Position numbers and translations under genes: made by a program. From contig CAIMFH010000180.1 in assembly GCA_903840265.1 (NCBI GenBank), forward strand, positions 50,422 through 114,421: 64,000 nt of DNA, written 5' to 3'. The notes under the pieces were generated by a model. That model was not told where the DNA came from, made no database searches, and was given only the letters and a program-made list of their open reading frames with translations. Source of the DNA: an uncultured Schlesneria sp. (GTDB taxonomy: Bacteria; Planctomycetota; Planctomycetia; Planctomycetales; Planctomycetaceae). Below, one piece after another: positions 9,496-18,302 of this stretch (its first letter is position 1; every line of letters starts with the position of its first letter).

Positions 9496-12400
9496 TTACG
9501 CTTCATCGCTGTTTGTCGGACCGGGGTCCGCTGGCGGTAAAGGTGACGTCGGAGGGCTTGATATCGGAACGACGGGGATTGGTGTCGGAGCGGCGACCAC
9601 TTCAGCTGGCCGTCGGCTAAGCAGGGCGTGGACCACCCAGATGGCGACTAAGGCTGTCAAACCATAGACCGAAACTGCCAGGCCGTGAACGACCAGATCG
9701 GCATCCATCAAGGCATAAGTGCAGGCACCGAACGCAGCCAGGATTAGCAGCGTCAACTTGTTTTCCCACGAAGTGTTCCGCAGCACGAAAGCAATCGCAA
9801 TGATCGCTCCGCTGACGATCCAGGTGTAATACGGCAGATGCCACCAGCCGAATCCTTGAACCGCGTCGCGACCCGCCAGACTGGAGTACAGGTGGCGGTG
9901 TCCTTCCACTGGAAATTCGAAGACTCCACCTGCATCGGTTCCGATCCAGGCATCTAGATCTTGTGTCCCTTGGTGACCGGCCCGACGCTTGCGAAACAAG
10001 TCGCGCAATGAGGTTCGCGTCTCGCTGGTGAAATTCTCTGGCGTTCCGATCAATGCATACTCATCGGGAACCCAGACACCCAGCCGCAGTTGCTGAATCG
10101 CGACACCCTTGGCCTCGTACCCGCCGATGATCGGCAGCCTGAGCAAGAGCGATCCCCCTGCGGTCTGAAACGCATCGGGCTTAACGGCCATGCGGAACAG
10201 GATCGTCAACGAAAATGGTTCATCGGATGATTTCGTGCGGGCCACGTTAATGAAGTACGATGTCCACAGATCGCGAGCTTTTAGATCCGCCTTCTCCAGC
10301 GCGACTGGCTTGCGATCAACAAGCACTCCCAGCGGTTCAGCCGACGTTGGCAGATCCACACGCAGCCGTTGACGTTCGCTCGACTTCATCACGTAACGGG
10401 CTCGGTACGTGGCTGTGCTGGCCTTATCCAGCACGACTTCCACCAGCGCCTTGCTGACGACGGTTTCGACGACGCCTTGCACGTCGTATTTATTAGCGGA
10501 AAGCTCCAGTTTCACCGGCTGCTTGAAATAGCGATAGGCGACAAATCCATCCTGTGCCAGATACTGCAGTTCCCGTACATCGATCGGCTCGACATCACCT
10601 CCGCTGGCGGTGGTCGACACCGAGAGGGCTCGATCCTTAAGAACGGTCATTTCGCCAATCGTCCGCGACACGGTGATCTCACGCTTCCCTTGCGGCCCAT
10701 CATCTTTGTCATAGGGATCCAGCACGCGAATCGCTTCAATCACGCTTTTTTCGCTCTTCGCTTCGGTATCCGCCGTGGGACTCAGATCGTAAGTGATCTG
10801 GAAGGGCTGAGAACCCAGCACTTCACGCTGCATGATGACGGTCCAGGTGACCCAGCCATCAACAGCCTTGGCGGCGCGACTCTTTTGCTTGATCGGTGGT
10901 GCGGAGCCTCCGGCAGTGGAACTGATCTGAACCTTGTCGGCCAGTGCTTCTGGAACTGAGAACCGGAAAGTGTCGATGCCCGCATACTCGATGACATAAT
11001 TCAGACTGGTCGTGACCTGCACTTGTCCCTGTTTCACATCCGCGCGAGTTCCGATGGACGCGGTCAGTCGAGTCGGCTTGCGAACGGTTCGGACGGGAAT
11101 CTCCACCGGCCGGCGGTTGTAGAGCCACGAAGAGACCAGCCGTGCGTTCGCAATCGCCTCCGCCTGCGGCGACGGATCAGGCTGAGCTCCCACCAGCTTT
11201 TCGGCGTCAGTGATGACATCGATCGATTCCGGTGCATAAACCTGAATCTTGCCGTTTTCCAATTCTGCGCCGACCGGTTCGAGTGTCGGGATCGTCTGAT
11301 CCGTTTTCTCGGCAGTCGGATCGAGCGATCGGAATGCGAACACCGTAATCGCCAGCGTGCCCAGCGTCTTTTCGCGCAGACTGACTGACAGGGTTGTCTT
11401 GTCCGGCGAAACGTCGAACTGCTTCATACGATCGCACACGACGTTTTCGATCGTAATATCGGCGGGCAACTTGTACTTCACTTCGAACACGCCAGCACGA
11501 TCGATCGTGAAGTTCGCCACCGACCGCAGTCGCAATTGATCATCGCGGAAAACCAACTGCGATGTCTGATTGACAATCAAGCGTGGTTCGACAGGCTTCG
11601 CCAAGACCTTGAGATGAAACGCCGGGCTGTAGTACTTGAAGTAAAGTCCTCCAGGTCGCTTCAGCCGAGCGTCCACTTCGCTGTCATCCGTCCGCAGCAA
11701 GCCGGTCTGTTCTTCGACGGTCAGCGTCAGATCACCACCCTGTTTCAGCGCGACCGTGCCACTCTCACGAATGACATCGAGAGCATGAATCCCGTAGGCG
11801 GTCGCCCCTTCCATCCCGGCGACATCAAATGCTTCAGTCGGCGCGGCCTGCTCGGTATGAACTTCGAGCGTGACCTTGCCATCCAGTCGGCTGAGCAATT
11901 CGATCGTCACCAATTGGCGGTTTTCTTCCTCAACCGCTTTCCACTCTTTCACTTTGGCATTCGAAGTGATGTCGAGAATCCGCTGGCCTTTAGGGACAGC
12001 GATCCGCACCTTTTCAATCTGGCCTCGCAAAACTTCGTAGGTCAGCCAGGCGTCGGTATGAACCAGCCCGTCTTCGACCGTCACCAAAGTCTGGTTCGTG
12101 ACACTCGCCAGCAGTTCCATATCCGGCTTCGTGCCAACCCGAGGATGCCAGCGGGCCGAGATCTTGTCGGTCGACCCAATGGTCGCCTTGATCCGAGTCT
12201 CTCTCGCTGCGGCCGCAATCGGTTCGCTGACCAGCTTCGGTTTCAGCTCGATCGTCTGATCGGCTTCAGGAATCACGAGGTCGAACGTGGTGATCCCGAC
12301 GGTCGGAACATCCATCTCCAGACTCTTGCCTTCCGGCGCCGTGCGAACTCGCGCTGTCAGCTCGATTTGAATCTTGTGTTCACCAGCGGTCGGCAGCAAC

Positions 12401-12876
12401 AGCGAATACGTTCCGTTTCCGGTTCCTCGCAGTAAGACCTTCCCCGAGTCCGAGGTGATTTTCCCGATCGCCGCTTCGCCAAACTTGATCGGCACTTCAG
12501 CCCAGCCTTTGTCGAGAGCCTGAACGACCAGGGTCGCCGAGACTTGGGCAACGTCCTTTTCGACCTTGGCGACGTAGTTTGCCGAAGTGATCACGCCTGA
12601 AACGGGTGGCTGATCAGTCTTGCGCAGACCATTGCCAACCGTGGACTCGATCAGCTTCAAGTACTCGGCGTACGGAATGAAGACACTGCCATCCGGCTTT
12701 TCAAAGACGGATTTCAGGCTTTTGAACGGCATGTAGATCAGCCGTTCGACCGTTTTTGCCGGCGGCGCGACTGCCGGCTTTTCACCGTCTGCGGGCTGTC
12801 CAAATGCCGCCGAGTTACAGAGCGTCAAAGTGCTGATCGCAACGGCAACAAGTCCAAAGTGCCGAATCGCTTGCAT
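9496..12876 (-). CDS. Large exported membrane-anchored protein (1126 aa), paralogue of each half of the 2812-aa neighbour
   Basis: No known function is recognised. The N-terminus has a signal peptide ending AAFGQ (about residue 27). Residues 45-110 carry RLIYMPFKSL, a VFIPYAEYLKLI helix and TSANYVAKV, matching the start of both halves of the next gene. Long beta-rich sequence follows, with repeated LE.AD/VTLEV-type strands. The last 150 residues hold three or four hydrophobic segments (from GWWHLPYYTW on), then a short Pro-rich tail. The ATG at 12876 is preceded by AAGGATTCC, almost the same spacing and sequence as in the 2812-aa gene. It is first in a two-gene unit, divergent from the TPR gene. 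Export and anchoring are inferred from the signal peptide and hydrophobic segments. Confidence 0.8.
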   Translation of the reverse strand: MQAIRHFGLVAVAISTLTLCNSAAFGQPADGEKPAVAPPAKTVERLIYMPFKSLKSVFEKPDGSVFIPYAEYLKLIESTVGNGLRKTDQPPVSGVITSANYVAKVEKDVAQVSATLVVQALDKGWAEVPIKFGEAAIGKITSDSGKVLLRGTGNGTYSLLLPTAGEHKIQIELTARVRTAPEGKSLEMDVPTVGITTFDLVIPEADQTIELKPKLVSEPIAAAARETRIKATIGSTDKISARWHPRVGTKPDMELLASVTNQTLVTVEDGLVHTDAWLTYEVLRGQIEKVRIAVPKGQRILDITSNAKVKEWKAVEEENRQLVTIELLSRLDGKVTLEVHTEQAAPTEAFDVAGMEGATAYGIHALDVIRESGTVALKQGGDLTLTVEEQTGLLRTDDSEVDARLKRPGGLYFKYYSPAFHLKVLAKPVEPRLIVNQTSQLVFRDDQLRLRSVANFTIDRAGVFEVKYKLPADITIENVVCDRMKQFDVSPDKTTLSVSLREKTLGTLAITVFAFRSLDPTAEKTDQTIPTLEPVGAELENGKIQVYAPESIDVITDAEKLVGAQPDPSPQAEAIANARLVSSWLYNRRPVEIPVRTVRKPTRLTASIGTRADVKQGQVQVTTSLNYVIEYAGIDTFRFSVPEALADKVQISSTAGGSAPPIKQKSRAAKAVDGWVTWTVIMQREVLGSQPFQITYDLSPTADTEAKSEKSVIEAIRVLDPYDKDDGPQGKREITVSRTIGEMTVLKDRALSVSTTASGGDVEPIDVRELQYLAQDGFVAYRYFKQPVKLELSANKYDVQGVVETVVSKALVEVVLDKASTATYRARYVMKSSERQRLRVDLPTSAEPLGVLVDRKPVALEKADLKARDLWTSYFINVARTKSSDEPFSLTILFRMAVKPDAFQTAGGSLLLRLPIIGGYEAKGVAIQQLRLGVWVPDEYALIGTPENFTSETRTSLRDLFRKRRAGHQGTQDLDAWIGTDAGGVFEFPVEGHRHLYSSLAGRDAVQGFGWWHLPYYTWIVSGAIIAIAFVLRNTSWENKLTLLILAAFGACTYALMDADLVVHGLAVSVYGLTALVAIWVVHALLSRRPAEVVAAPTPIPVVPISSPPTSPLPPADPGPTNSDEA

Positions 12877-13172
12877 ACGATGGAATCCTTATAATCACTA
12901 ACCTTCGCCAAGGCGATAAGTTCAGCAAAACAGGCAGAAGATGTCGAGTGTGCGGGTTCGGAAAACCTGGAAGACTTGGGGGCAAAAAGCCGTTGAGGTG
13001 GTTTTCTTGAGGAAACTACACAAGTTGACGCGGAAAGTGTCGAGAATTCTCCCTGAAAATGTCTGACTCTGCCAATTTGGCAAACTTTGCGAGCGAGTTC
13101 CGGGCTGATTTCGCCTCAACTCGTTTTGGTTTCTAATGGCATTCCCCGTTTACCGCTCATTAGGAAACACCG
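12877..13172. promoter_or_regulatory. Divergent intergenic region between the giant-protein unit and the TPR gene
   Basis: This 296-bp gap must hold promoters for both directions. A short perfect palindrome, GCCAATTTGGC, sits at 13071-13081 and could be a binding site. No convincing -35/-10 pair was found for either side and no open frame looks coding. Confidence 0.35.
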
Positions 13173-13940
13173 ATGCGACTTCAAACGTGTCTTGCCGTTC
13201 TGGCGATTTTGCTGGTCCGATCTGCCAACGCGGACGACGCTCCCGAAGCATCACTTACCGTTGATCAAACGGCGGAACTCGCGAAGTCGTTCGAAAAATC
13301 GCTCGCCGATGCCAAGCAGGCGATCGAAACCAATCCCAAAGACCTTAATGCCTATTCACGCCGTGGCGACGCCAATTTCTTTCTGGGAAAATTTGGCGAT
13401 GCCGTCGCGGACTATGACCGGATGGTGGAGCTAGACGACACTCTGGCCAATTCACATTGGCGGCGCGGAATCGCGCTTTTCTACGCGGGCCGACATAAAG
13501 ATGCAGCCACTCAATTTGAGAACTACCATTCGTTCGATCAGGTCGATCGCGAAAACGGAATCTGGCGATATCTCTCGCAGCACAAAGCCTACGGACAGGA
13601 CAAGGCGCGCGAGGGCCTGCTGAAATATGAAAAGGACGATCGCGAGCCGTTTCCCTCGGTCTACAAACTATTTGCCGGCACGATGACACCTGAGGAGATC
13701 GAAGAACAGATCGCGACTGAAAAAATCTCGAAGGATGAACGCGAGAAGCGGGCGTTTTACGCTCATCTGTACATCGGACTTAATTTTGCGGTCGAAGGGG
13801 ATACAAAGGCCGCCAAACGTCACCTCCATTTAGCGACGATTAATAAATGGGGACCACGCGCAGGCTACGGTCCAAACTACATGTGGCAGGTGGGGCGTCT
13901 GCACGAGCAACTGCTGCGAGCAGCTTCCAAGACGGAATGA
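13173..13940 (+). CDS. Exported TPR-repeat protein
   Basis: A 255-aa protein with a cleavable signal peptide (hydrophobic residues about 5-18, then SANADD). Residues about 45-125 contain two or three tetratricopeptide repeats, with the usual NPKDLNAYSRRG, LGKFGDAVADYD and NSHWRRGIALFYAGR spacing of small and aromatic residues. TPRs are protein-protein interaction scaffolds. The C-terminal half (TPEEIEEQIA, then AHLYIGLNFA.EGD) resembles further degenerate repeats. AGGAAA lies 7 bases before the ATG. It stands alone, divergent from the giant envelope proteins, so a periplasmic role with them is possible but unproven. Proteins of this shape are often named lipoprotein NlpI-like, but no lipobox is seen. 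Confidence 0.8.
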   Translation: MRLQTCLAVLAILLVRSANADDAPEASLTVDQTAELAKSFEKSLADAKQAIETNPKDLNAYSRRGDANFFLGKFGDAVADYDRMVELDDTLANSHWRRGIALFYAGRHKDAATQFENYHSFDQVDRENGIWRYLSQHKAYGQDKAREGLLKYEKDDREPFPSVYKLFAGTMTPEEIEEQIATEKISKDEREKRAFYAHLYIGLNFAVEGDTKAAKRHLHLATINKWGPRAGYGPNYMWQVGRLHEQLLRAASKTE

Positions 13941-14073
13941 TCAGCATTAGTGGGGCTGTCCGGGGATCTCGCCAAAGTTGTGCATGTTCCCCTGTTAAGT
14001 TGTCCAACATCCTCGCGGTCGCTCTTTGGAGCCAATCGAAACACATCGGTGAATTCAAAGTAGAGTAGTCCAC

Positions 14074-14589
14074 ATGCTAACGATCACTCGTCACGAATCG
14101 CTGCCTGGAACCTACACGCTGCGCGACGAACTCTGGTTGCCCCATTCAATCCACGATGTGTTCGGCTTTTTCGCTGACGCCTTCCAACTGGAACAAATTA
14201 CACCACCCTGGCTGCACTTCCAGGTGAAGACTCCAAGGCCGATCGTGCTGCAATCGGGTTCGTTGATTGATTACAAGCTGCGATTGCACGGAATCCCGAT
14301 TCGGTGGCGGACGGAAATCAGCGACTGGGAACCACCCTATCGATTTGTGGATCGGCAACTACACGGGCCGTATCGTCTCTGGAGGCATCTGCATACGTTC
14401 GAAGAACGCGATGGCGGAACCCTCGTTAAAGATCACGTGGACTACTCTGTCCCCGGAGGCAGTCTGATCGATCGGTTTTTTGTTCGTCCCGACTTGCGAC
14501 GCATTTTTGCCTTCCGTCACCAGAAGTTGCTGCAATTGTTCGGACAGCCATTGTCTGCGACCAGTGACCTGGGAAGTGGACAAGCTTGA
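14074..14589 (+). CDS. SRPBCC-family (START-like) ligand-binding protein
   Basis: A 171-aa protein of the SRPBCC superfamily, which has a deep hydrophobic ligand pocket. Visible signs are the LRDELWLPHSI strand, the FADAFQLEQITPPWL helix, the IDYKLRLHGIP and RWRTEI strands, WEPPYRFVDRQ and the final long helix FAFRHQKLLQLF. This layout matches the subgroup often annotated as cyclase/dehydrase or cell-division-inhibitor-like. No catalytic residues can be named. It precedes the RuBisCO-like/cupin gene by 130 bp on the same strand, so the two may share a transcript, though they are not closely coupled. The ligand is unknown. Confidence 0.8.
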   Translation: MLTITRHESLPGTYTLRDELWLPHSIHDVFGFFADAFQLEQITPPWLHFQVKTPRPIVLQSGSLIDYKLRLHGIPIRWRTEISDWEPPYRFVDRQLHGPYRLWRHLHTFEERDGGTLVKDHVDYSVPGGSLIDRFFVRPDLRRIFAFRHQKLLQLFGQPLSATSDLGSGQA

Positions 14590-14719
14590 CTCGATCGCCA
14601 TGATTGTCCCGTGCATCGGTTGACGCGATCGCGCTTGGTTGACGGTCATCTATCCCTTGTGGTACGTCTGTCAGTTCGAACGGATGATGGACAGACTGTG
14701 GGAAGACTTACGGAAGATC

Positions 14720-16315
14720 ATGGATTTTATCGCTGCGACTTATCGGCTGACCTGCTCGGCTGCCGATGTCGAACGCTTGAGTCACGATATCGCGCTCGAA
14801 CAAACCGTAGAAGTCCCCGACGCACTCATCGCGTGTTCCGACTTGCGTGAAGCCGTGGTCGGTCGAGTCGGCTCAATTTCCGCTGTCAGGTCCCCCAGCG
14901 GGCCGGGCTCATCAGAGCAATTTGATGTCAGGATCGACTATCCCGCGGATCTGGCGACAGGTCTGGGCGCACTCATCAACCTGATCTACGGCAACATTTC
15001 GCTGAAGCAGCGTATCCGCTTGCGCGATCTGCAGTTGCCCGATTCCGTGCTGCGGACCTTTCGCGGCCCCAATTTAGGAATCGAAGGATTGCGGCAGACC
15101 TTGGGTGTCTACGGTCGGCCATTGCTGGCAACCGCATTGAAACCACGCGGATCGACGCCCGAACACCTCGCCAACCGAGCGAACCAGTTCGCTGCTGGCG
15201 GCGGCGATCTCGTGAAGGACGATCACAATCTGATCGATGCATCGTTCGAAGCCTTTCGCGAACGAGTCAGCTTGTGTCAGCAGGCGACGATTGCCGGCAG
15301 CCAAGAATCGGGACGGCCGTGCCTGTATTTTCCAAATCTGGCAGGACCGACGGGTGAACTGGAACGGCGAGCCGAATTGTTGGTGCGACTAGGGGTTCGC
15401 GGAGTCCTGATCGCTCCGCTGATCGTGGGACTGGATCACGTTCGCCACCTGGCAGACCGGTTCCCGCTGGCCTTCATGGCGCACCCCACATTCGCTGGTG
15501 CGTATTTTCACGACGCAACGCATGGCGTGGAACCCGGATTGCTGCTGGGAACACTGTTTCGCCTGGCAGGCTGCGACGCCACGATTTATCCCAATCTTGG
15601 CGGACGCTTCTCATTCACTGCCGACGACTGTCGCCAGATCGATCGATTGGCTCGAGCACCGCTGGGTAACCTTCGCTCGGCCTGGCCGTCCCCGGCGGGG
15701 GGCATGTCCTACGATAACCTGGAGCAAATGGCGAAAGATTGCGGCGAAGACTCCATCTTTTTAATTGGCGGGGCCTTACTTGGTGACTCGGCCGATCTGA
15801 AGTCGAGTACCGCGCGATTCCGCGATCAAATCGCAGCGTTGTTCCCAGCCTCCAAGTCGATCGCACCGTCCTTCAACGAAGTCGTTTCGGCCTGCGAGTT
15901 GCCGGCCCCGCGGCTGACCCAGCGGCTGTTGGAACATCTTCGCTTCGTCAACAGCTTTCACTGGGACGGTCGAGAGCCCGTCGCGTACAAAGCCAGTGAT
16001 GAGCTTCCCTTTCGCAACGTCAGCCGGACCGAGTTAATCGGCACCGCTGGCGAGCAAACGGCGTTTGACTTGAGATACTTCGAAATTGGCACCGGTGGTC
16101 ATTCCAGCCTGGAAAAGCACGCTCACACGCACGTCGTCATCGGCGTGCGAGGCGCCGGCAAACTGATCAGTGGAGAGAACGGAATCGACATCAAACCGTT
16201 TGATGTCGCCTACGTCCCGCCGTTGCAGGTGCATCAGCTTACGAATGAATCGAGTGAGCCGTTTGGGTTCTTCTGCATCGTCAATCACGATCGCGACCGG
16301 CCGCAGAAGCCTTAA
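14720..16315 (+). CDS. RuBisCO-like protein (form IV) fused to a C-terminal cupin domain
   Basis: A 531-aa protein. Residues about 1-400 form a RuBisCO large-subunit-like domain. ALKPRG carries Lys141 in the place of RuBisCO Lys175. GGGDLVKDDH (Lys166, Asp167, Asp168, His169) aligns with the carbamylated-lysine metal site but has His for Glu204. The loop-6 lysine is absent (YPNLGGRFSF instead), so it should not fix CO2. Residues about 440-525 form a cupin with metal-ligand candidates His467, His469, His471 and His505. In Rhodospirillum rubrum a RuBisCO-like protein isomerises 5-methylthioribulose-1-phosphate and a separate cupin then releases methanethiol; a fusion could join those steps, but this is inference. 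The start at 14720 follows GGAAGA and gives the family's usual N-terminus; a TTG at 14639 would add 27 unlike residues. Confidence 0.85.
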   Translation: MDFIAATYRLTCSAADVERLSHDIALEQTVEVPDALIACSDLREAVVGRVGSISAVRSPSGPGSSEQFDVRIDYPADLATGLGALINLIYGNISLKQRIRLRDLQLPDSVLRTFRGPNLGIEGLRQTLGVYGRPLLATALKPRGSTPEHLANRANQFAAGGGDLVKDDHNLIDASFEAFRERVSLCQQATIAGSQESGRPCLYFPNLAGPTGELERRAELLVRLGVRGVLIAPLIVGLDHVRHLADRFPLAFMAHPTFAGAYFHDATHGVEPGLLLGTLFRLAGCDATIYPNLGGRFSFTADDCRQIDRLARAPLGNLRSAWPSPAGGMSYDNLEQMAKDCGEDSIFLIGGALLGDSADLKSSTARFRDQIAALFPASKSIAPSFNEVVSACELPAPRLTQRLLEHLRFVNSFHWDGREPVAYKASDELPFRNVSRTELIGTAGEQTAFDLRYFEIGTGGHSSLEKHAHTHVVIGVRGAGKLISGENGIDIKPFDVAYVPPLQVHQLTNESSEPFGFFCIVNHDRDRPQKP

Positions 16316-16334
16316 TCATCTGGGTGTTCGGAAC

Positions 16335-18299
16335 TCAGATGCCGGTCGGCACCGCCCCGTCGATGAATTTGCGATGCCACAACTCAAACACCAGTAGCAG
16401 CCACAACCGGGAGCTGTGATCCCATACGCTACGGGTGTGTTCATCAATCATGCTGCGGATCGCCGCAGCGTTGAAGTAACCTCGACCCAGCGTCCGCGAA
16501 TCGAGCAGCGTGTCGGTCATCATTTCGCGCAGTTCGTTGCGGAACCAGTGGTCCAGCGGCACACCAAACCCCATCTTCGGTCGGGTCTGAATCGACTTCG
16601 GTAACAGATCTTCGAACGTCTTGATCAGTATCTGCTTGCCCAGACCCTTCTGTAATTTCAGCGGACGCGGAATCGCGGCGGCCAATTCAACGACGCGATG
16701 GTCCATGAACGGACTGCGAGCTTCCAGACTGAAGGCCATGCTGGCGATGTCGACTTTGGTCAAAATATCGCAAGGGAGGTACGTCTCGGTATCAACGCAG
16801 GTCGTCCGTTGCACGAAGTCCGCTTCAGAGCAATCCGCGTAAGACTGCAGCAAGAACGACAACCCATCATAGCCTTGGAGAGTTCGCTGAAATTCAGGCG
16901 TGAACAACGATTGACGCCGCCCGTCATCGTAAATGCTCATCCAGTTGCCGTATCGCCGTTCGGGTGCCAGGCTCAACGCTGTGATGAATCGCTTGATCTG
17001 GCGCAGCCGCGATTTCTGATGAAATGGTGCCGGCATGTATCGCCAGATCGGACTGTACAGCGGTGCACGCGCGAACCATGGCCAACGATCCACCTCCGCG
17101 GCCAATTCGACTGCTCGGTAGCGATCGTAACCGGCAAACAACTCGTCGCCGCCATCGCCGGACAAGGCAACAGTCACGTTTTGCCGGGTCAACTGCGACA
17201 GGTACATCGTCGGAATCGCGGAACTGTCAGCAAACGGTTCGTCGTAATGCCACGTCAAACGCGGCAGCATTTCGACCGCAGACGGGTCGACCACAAACTC
17301 GTGATGCTCTGTGCCCAGCTTGGTTGCCGCTTCGCGCGCATAACTGCGTTCGTCGTACTTCTCCACCGAGAAGCCGATTGAGAACGTTTTCACTTTCTGT
17401 GCAGTCTGTTGTTGCATCAGCCCGGTGATGATCGTCGAATCGACTCCGCCCGACAGGAACGCCCCAAACGGCACGTCGCTGCGCATGCGCAGGCGAACCG
17501 CTTCGGTCAACGTTTCACGCAGTGCCGTCGATATTGCCGCAGGGTCGCTTAAGTCCTTCTTCGGTTCCTGTTCATCAGGCCTCGCGTAAGGAGCACGCCA
17601 ATAACGCTGAAGCTTGAGATCGCCAGTTTGGGCATCGAATTCAGCCCAATGCGCGGGGGGCAACTTGTGATAGCCAGACAGCATCGTCCGGGGATGTGGT
17701 ACATACTGCAGCGTGACGAAGTCCGCGACGGCACACGGGTCCACATCGCGAGGTGCCCCCGGAATCTGAAGCAACGCTTTCAACTCACTGGCAAACGCGA
17801 GCCGACCATTGGCAATTCGATAGACCAGCGGCTTCTGGCCCATTCGATCTCTGGCCAGGAACAAGCGACGCTGGCGTTCGTCCCAGATCGCAAAGGCAAA
17901 CATCCCGCGCAGATGCTGGACGCAATCATTCCCCCATTGCTCGTAGGCATGCACGATACATTCAGTGTCGCTGGCGGTCCGAAACTGATGTCCCAGCGAT
18001 TCCAGTTCCGGCTTCAGTTCGCGGTAGTTGTAGACCTCGCCGTTGAAGGCAATCCAGACGGTGCCGTCTTCGTTGGAAAGCGGCTGATGCCCGCCCGAGA
18101 GATCGATGATGGACAGGCGTCGAAAACCAAGTGCGGCTCCATCACGGCGGACGGTTGTCGAACTCTGATCACGATCAGAGAAGTAATCTCCCGCATCGTC
18201 TGGACCACGATGCATCAGCACGTCGGTCATCTTTTTCAAGACGGACTCAGGAAGCGGTTCACCGTTCGAAGTCCAGCCCGCGCCCGCAATACCACACAT
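16335..18299 (-). CDS. asnB: Asparagine synthetase, glutamine-hydrolysing (class II), 654 aa
   Basis: The protein begins MCGIAG, placing the class II amidotransferase nucleophile at Cys2. The N-terminal half continues with the HRGPDD and SNEDGTVWIAFNGE motifs of the glutaminase domain. The C-terminal half has the ATP-pyrophosphatase loop LSGGVDST, then ALSGDGGDELFAGYDRY and the KVDIASMAFSLEARSPFMDHR stretch of AsnB. It transfers glutamine nitrogen to aspartate or, in surface-polysaccharide clusters, to sugar acids. It starts 3 bp after the stop of a GT4 glycosyltransferase on the same strand, so coupled expression and a role in glycan amidation are plausible. Primary asparagine synthesis cannot be excluded. 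Confidence 0.9.
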   Translation of the reverse strand: MCGIAGAGWTSNGEPLPESVLKKMTDVLMHRGPDDAGDYFSDRDQSSTTVRRDGAALGFRRLSIIDLSGGHQPLSNEDGTVWIAFNGEVYNYRELKPELESLGHQFRTASDTECIVHAYEQWGNDCVQHLRGMFAFAIWDERQRRLFLARDRMGQKPLVYRIANGRLAFASELKALLQIPGAPRDVDPCAVADFVTLQYVPHPRTMLSGYHKLPPAHWAEFDAQTGDLKLQRYWRAPYARPDEQEPKKDLSDPAAISTALRETLTEAVRLRMRSDVPFGAFLSGGVDSTIITGLMQQQTAQKVKTFSIGFSVEKYDERSYAREAATKLGTEHHEFVVDPSAVEMLPRLTWHYDEPFADSSAIPTMYLSQLTRQNVTVALSGDGGDELFAGYDRYRAVELAAEVDRWPWFARAPLYSPIWRYMPAPFHQKSRLRQIKRFITALSLAPERRYGNWMSIYDDGRRQSLFTPEFQRTLQGYDGLSFLLQSYADCSEADFVQRTTCVDTETYLPCDILTKVDIASMAFSLEARSPFMDHRVVELAAAIPRPLKLQKGLGKQILIKTFEDLLPKSIQTRPKMGFGVPLDHWFRNELREMMTDTLLDSRTLGRGYFNAAAIRSMIDEHTRSVWDHSSRLWLLLVFELWHRKFIDGAVPTGI

Positions 18300-18302
18300 G
18301 AA

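Noticed and set aside
14720..16315. Possible true CO2-fixing RuBisCO
   Set aside because: The loop-6 lysine and Glu204 equivalents are missing, and a cupin is fused.
16316..16334. Terminator between the cupin fusion and asnB
   Set aside because: A weak imperfect palindrome only; the gap is 19 bp and no convincing stem was found.
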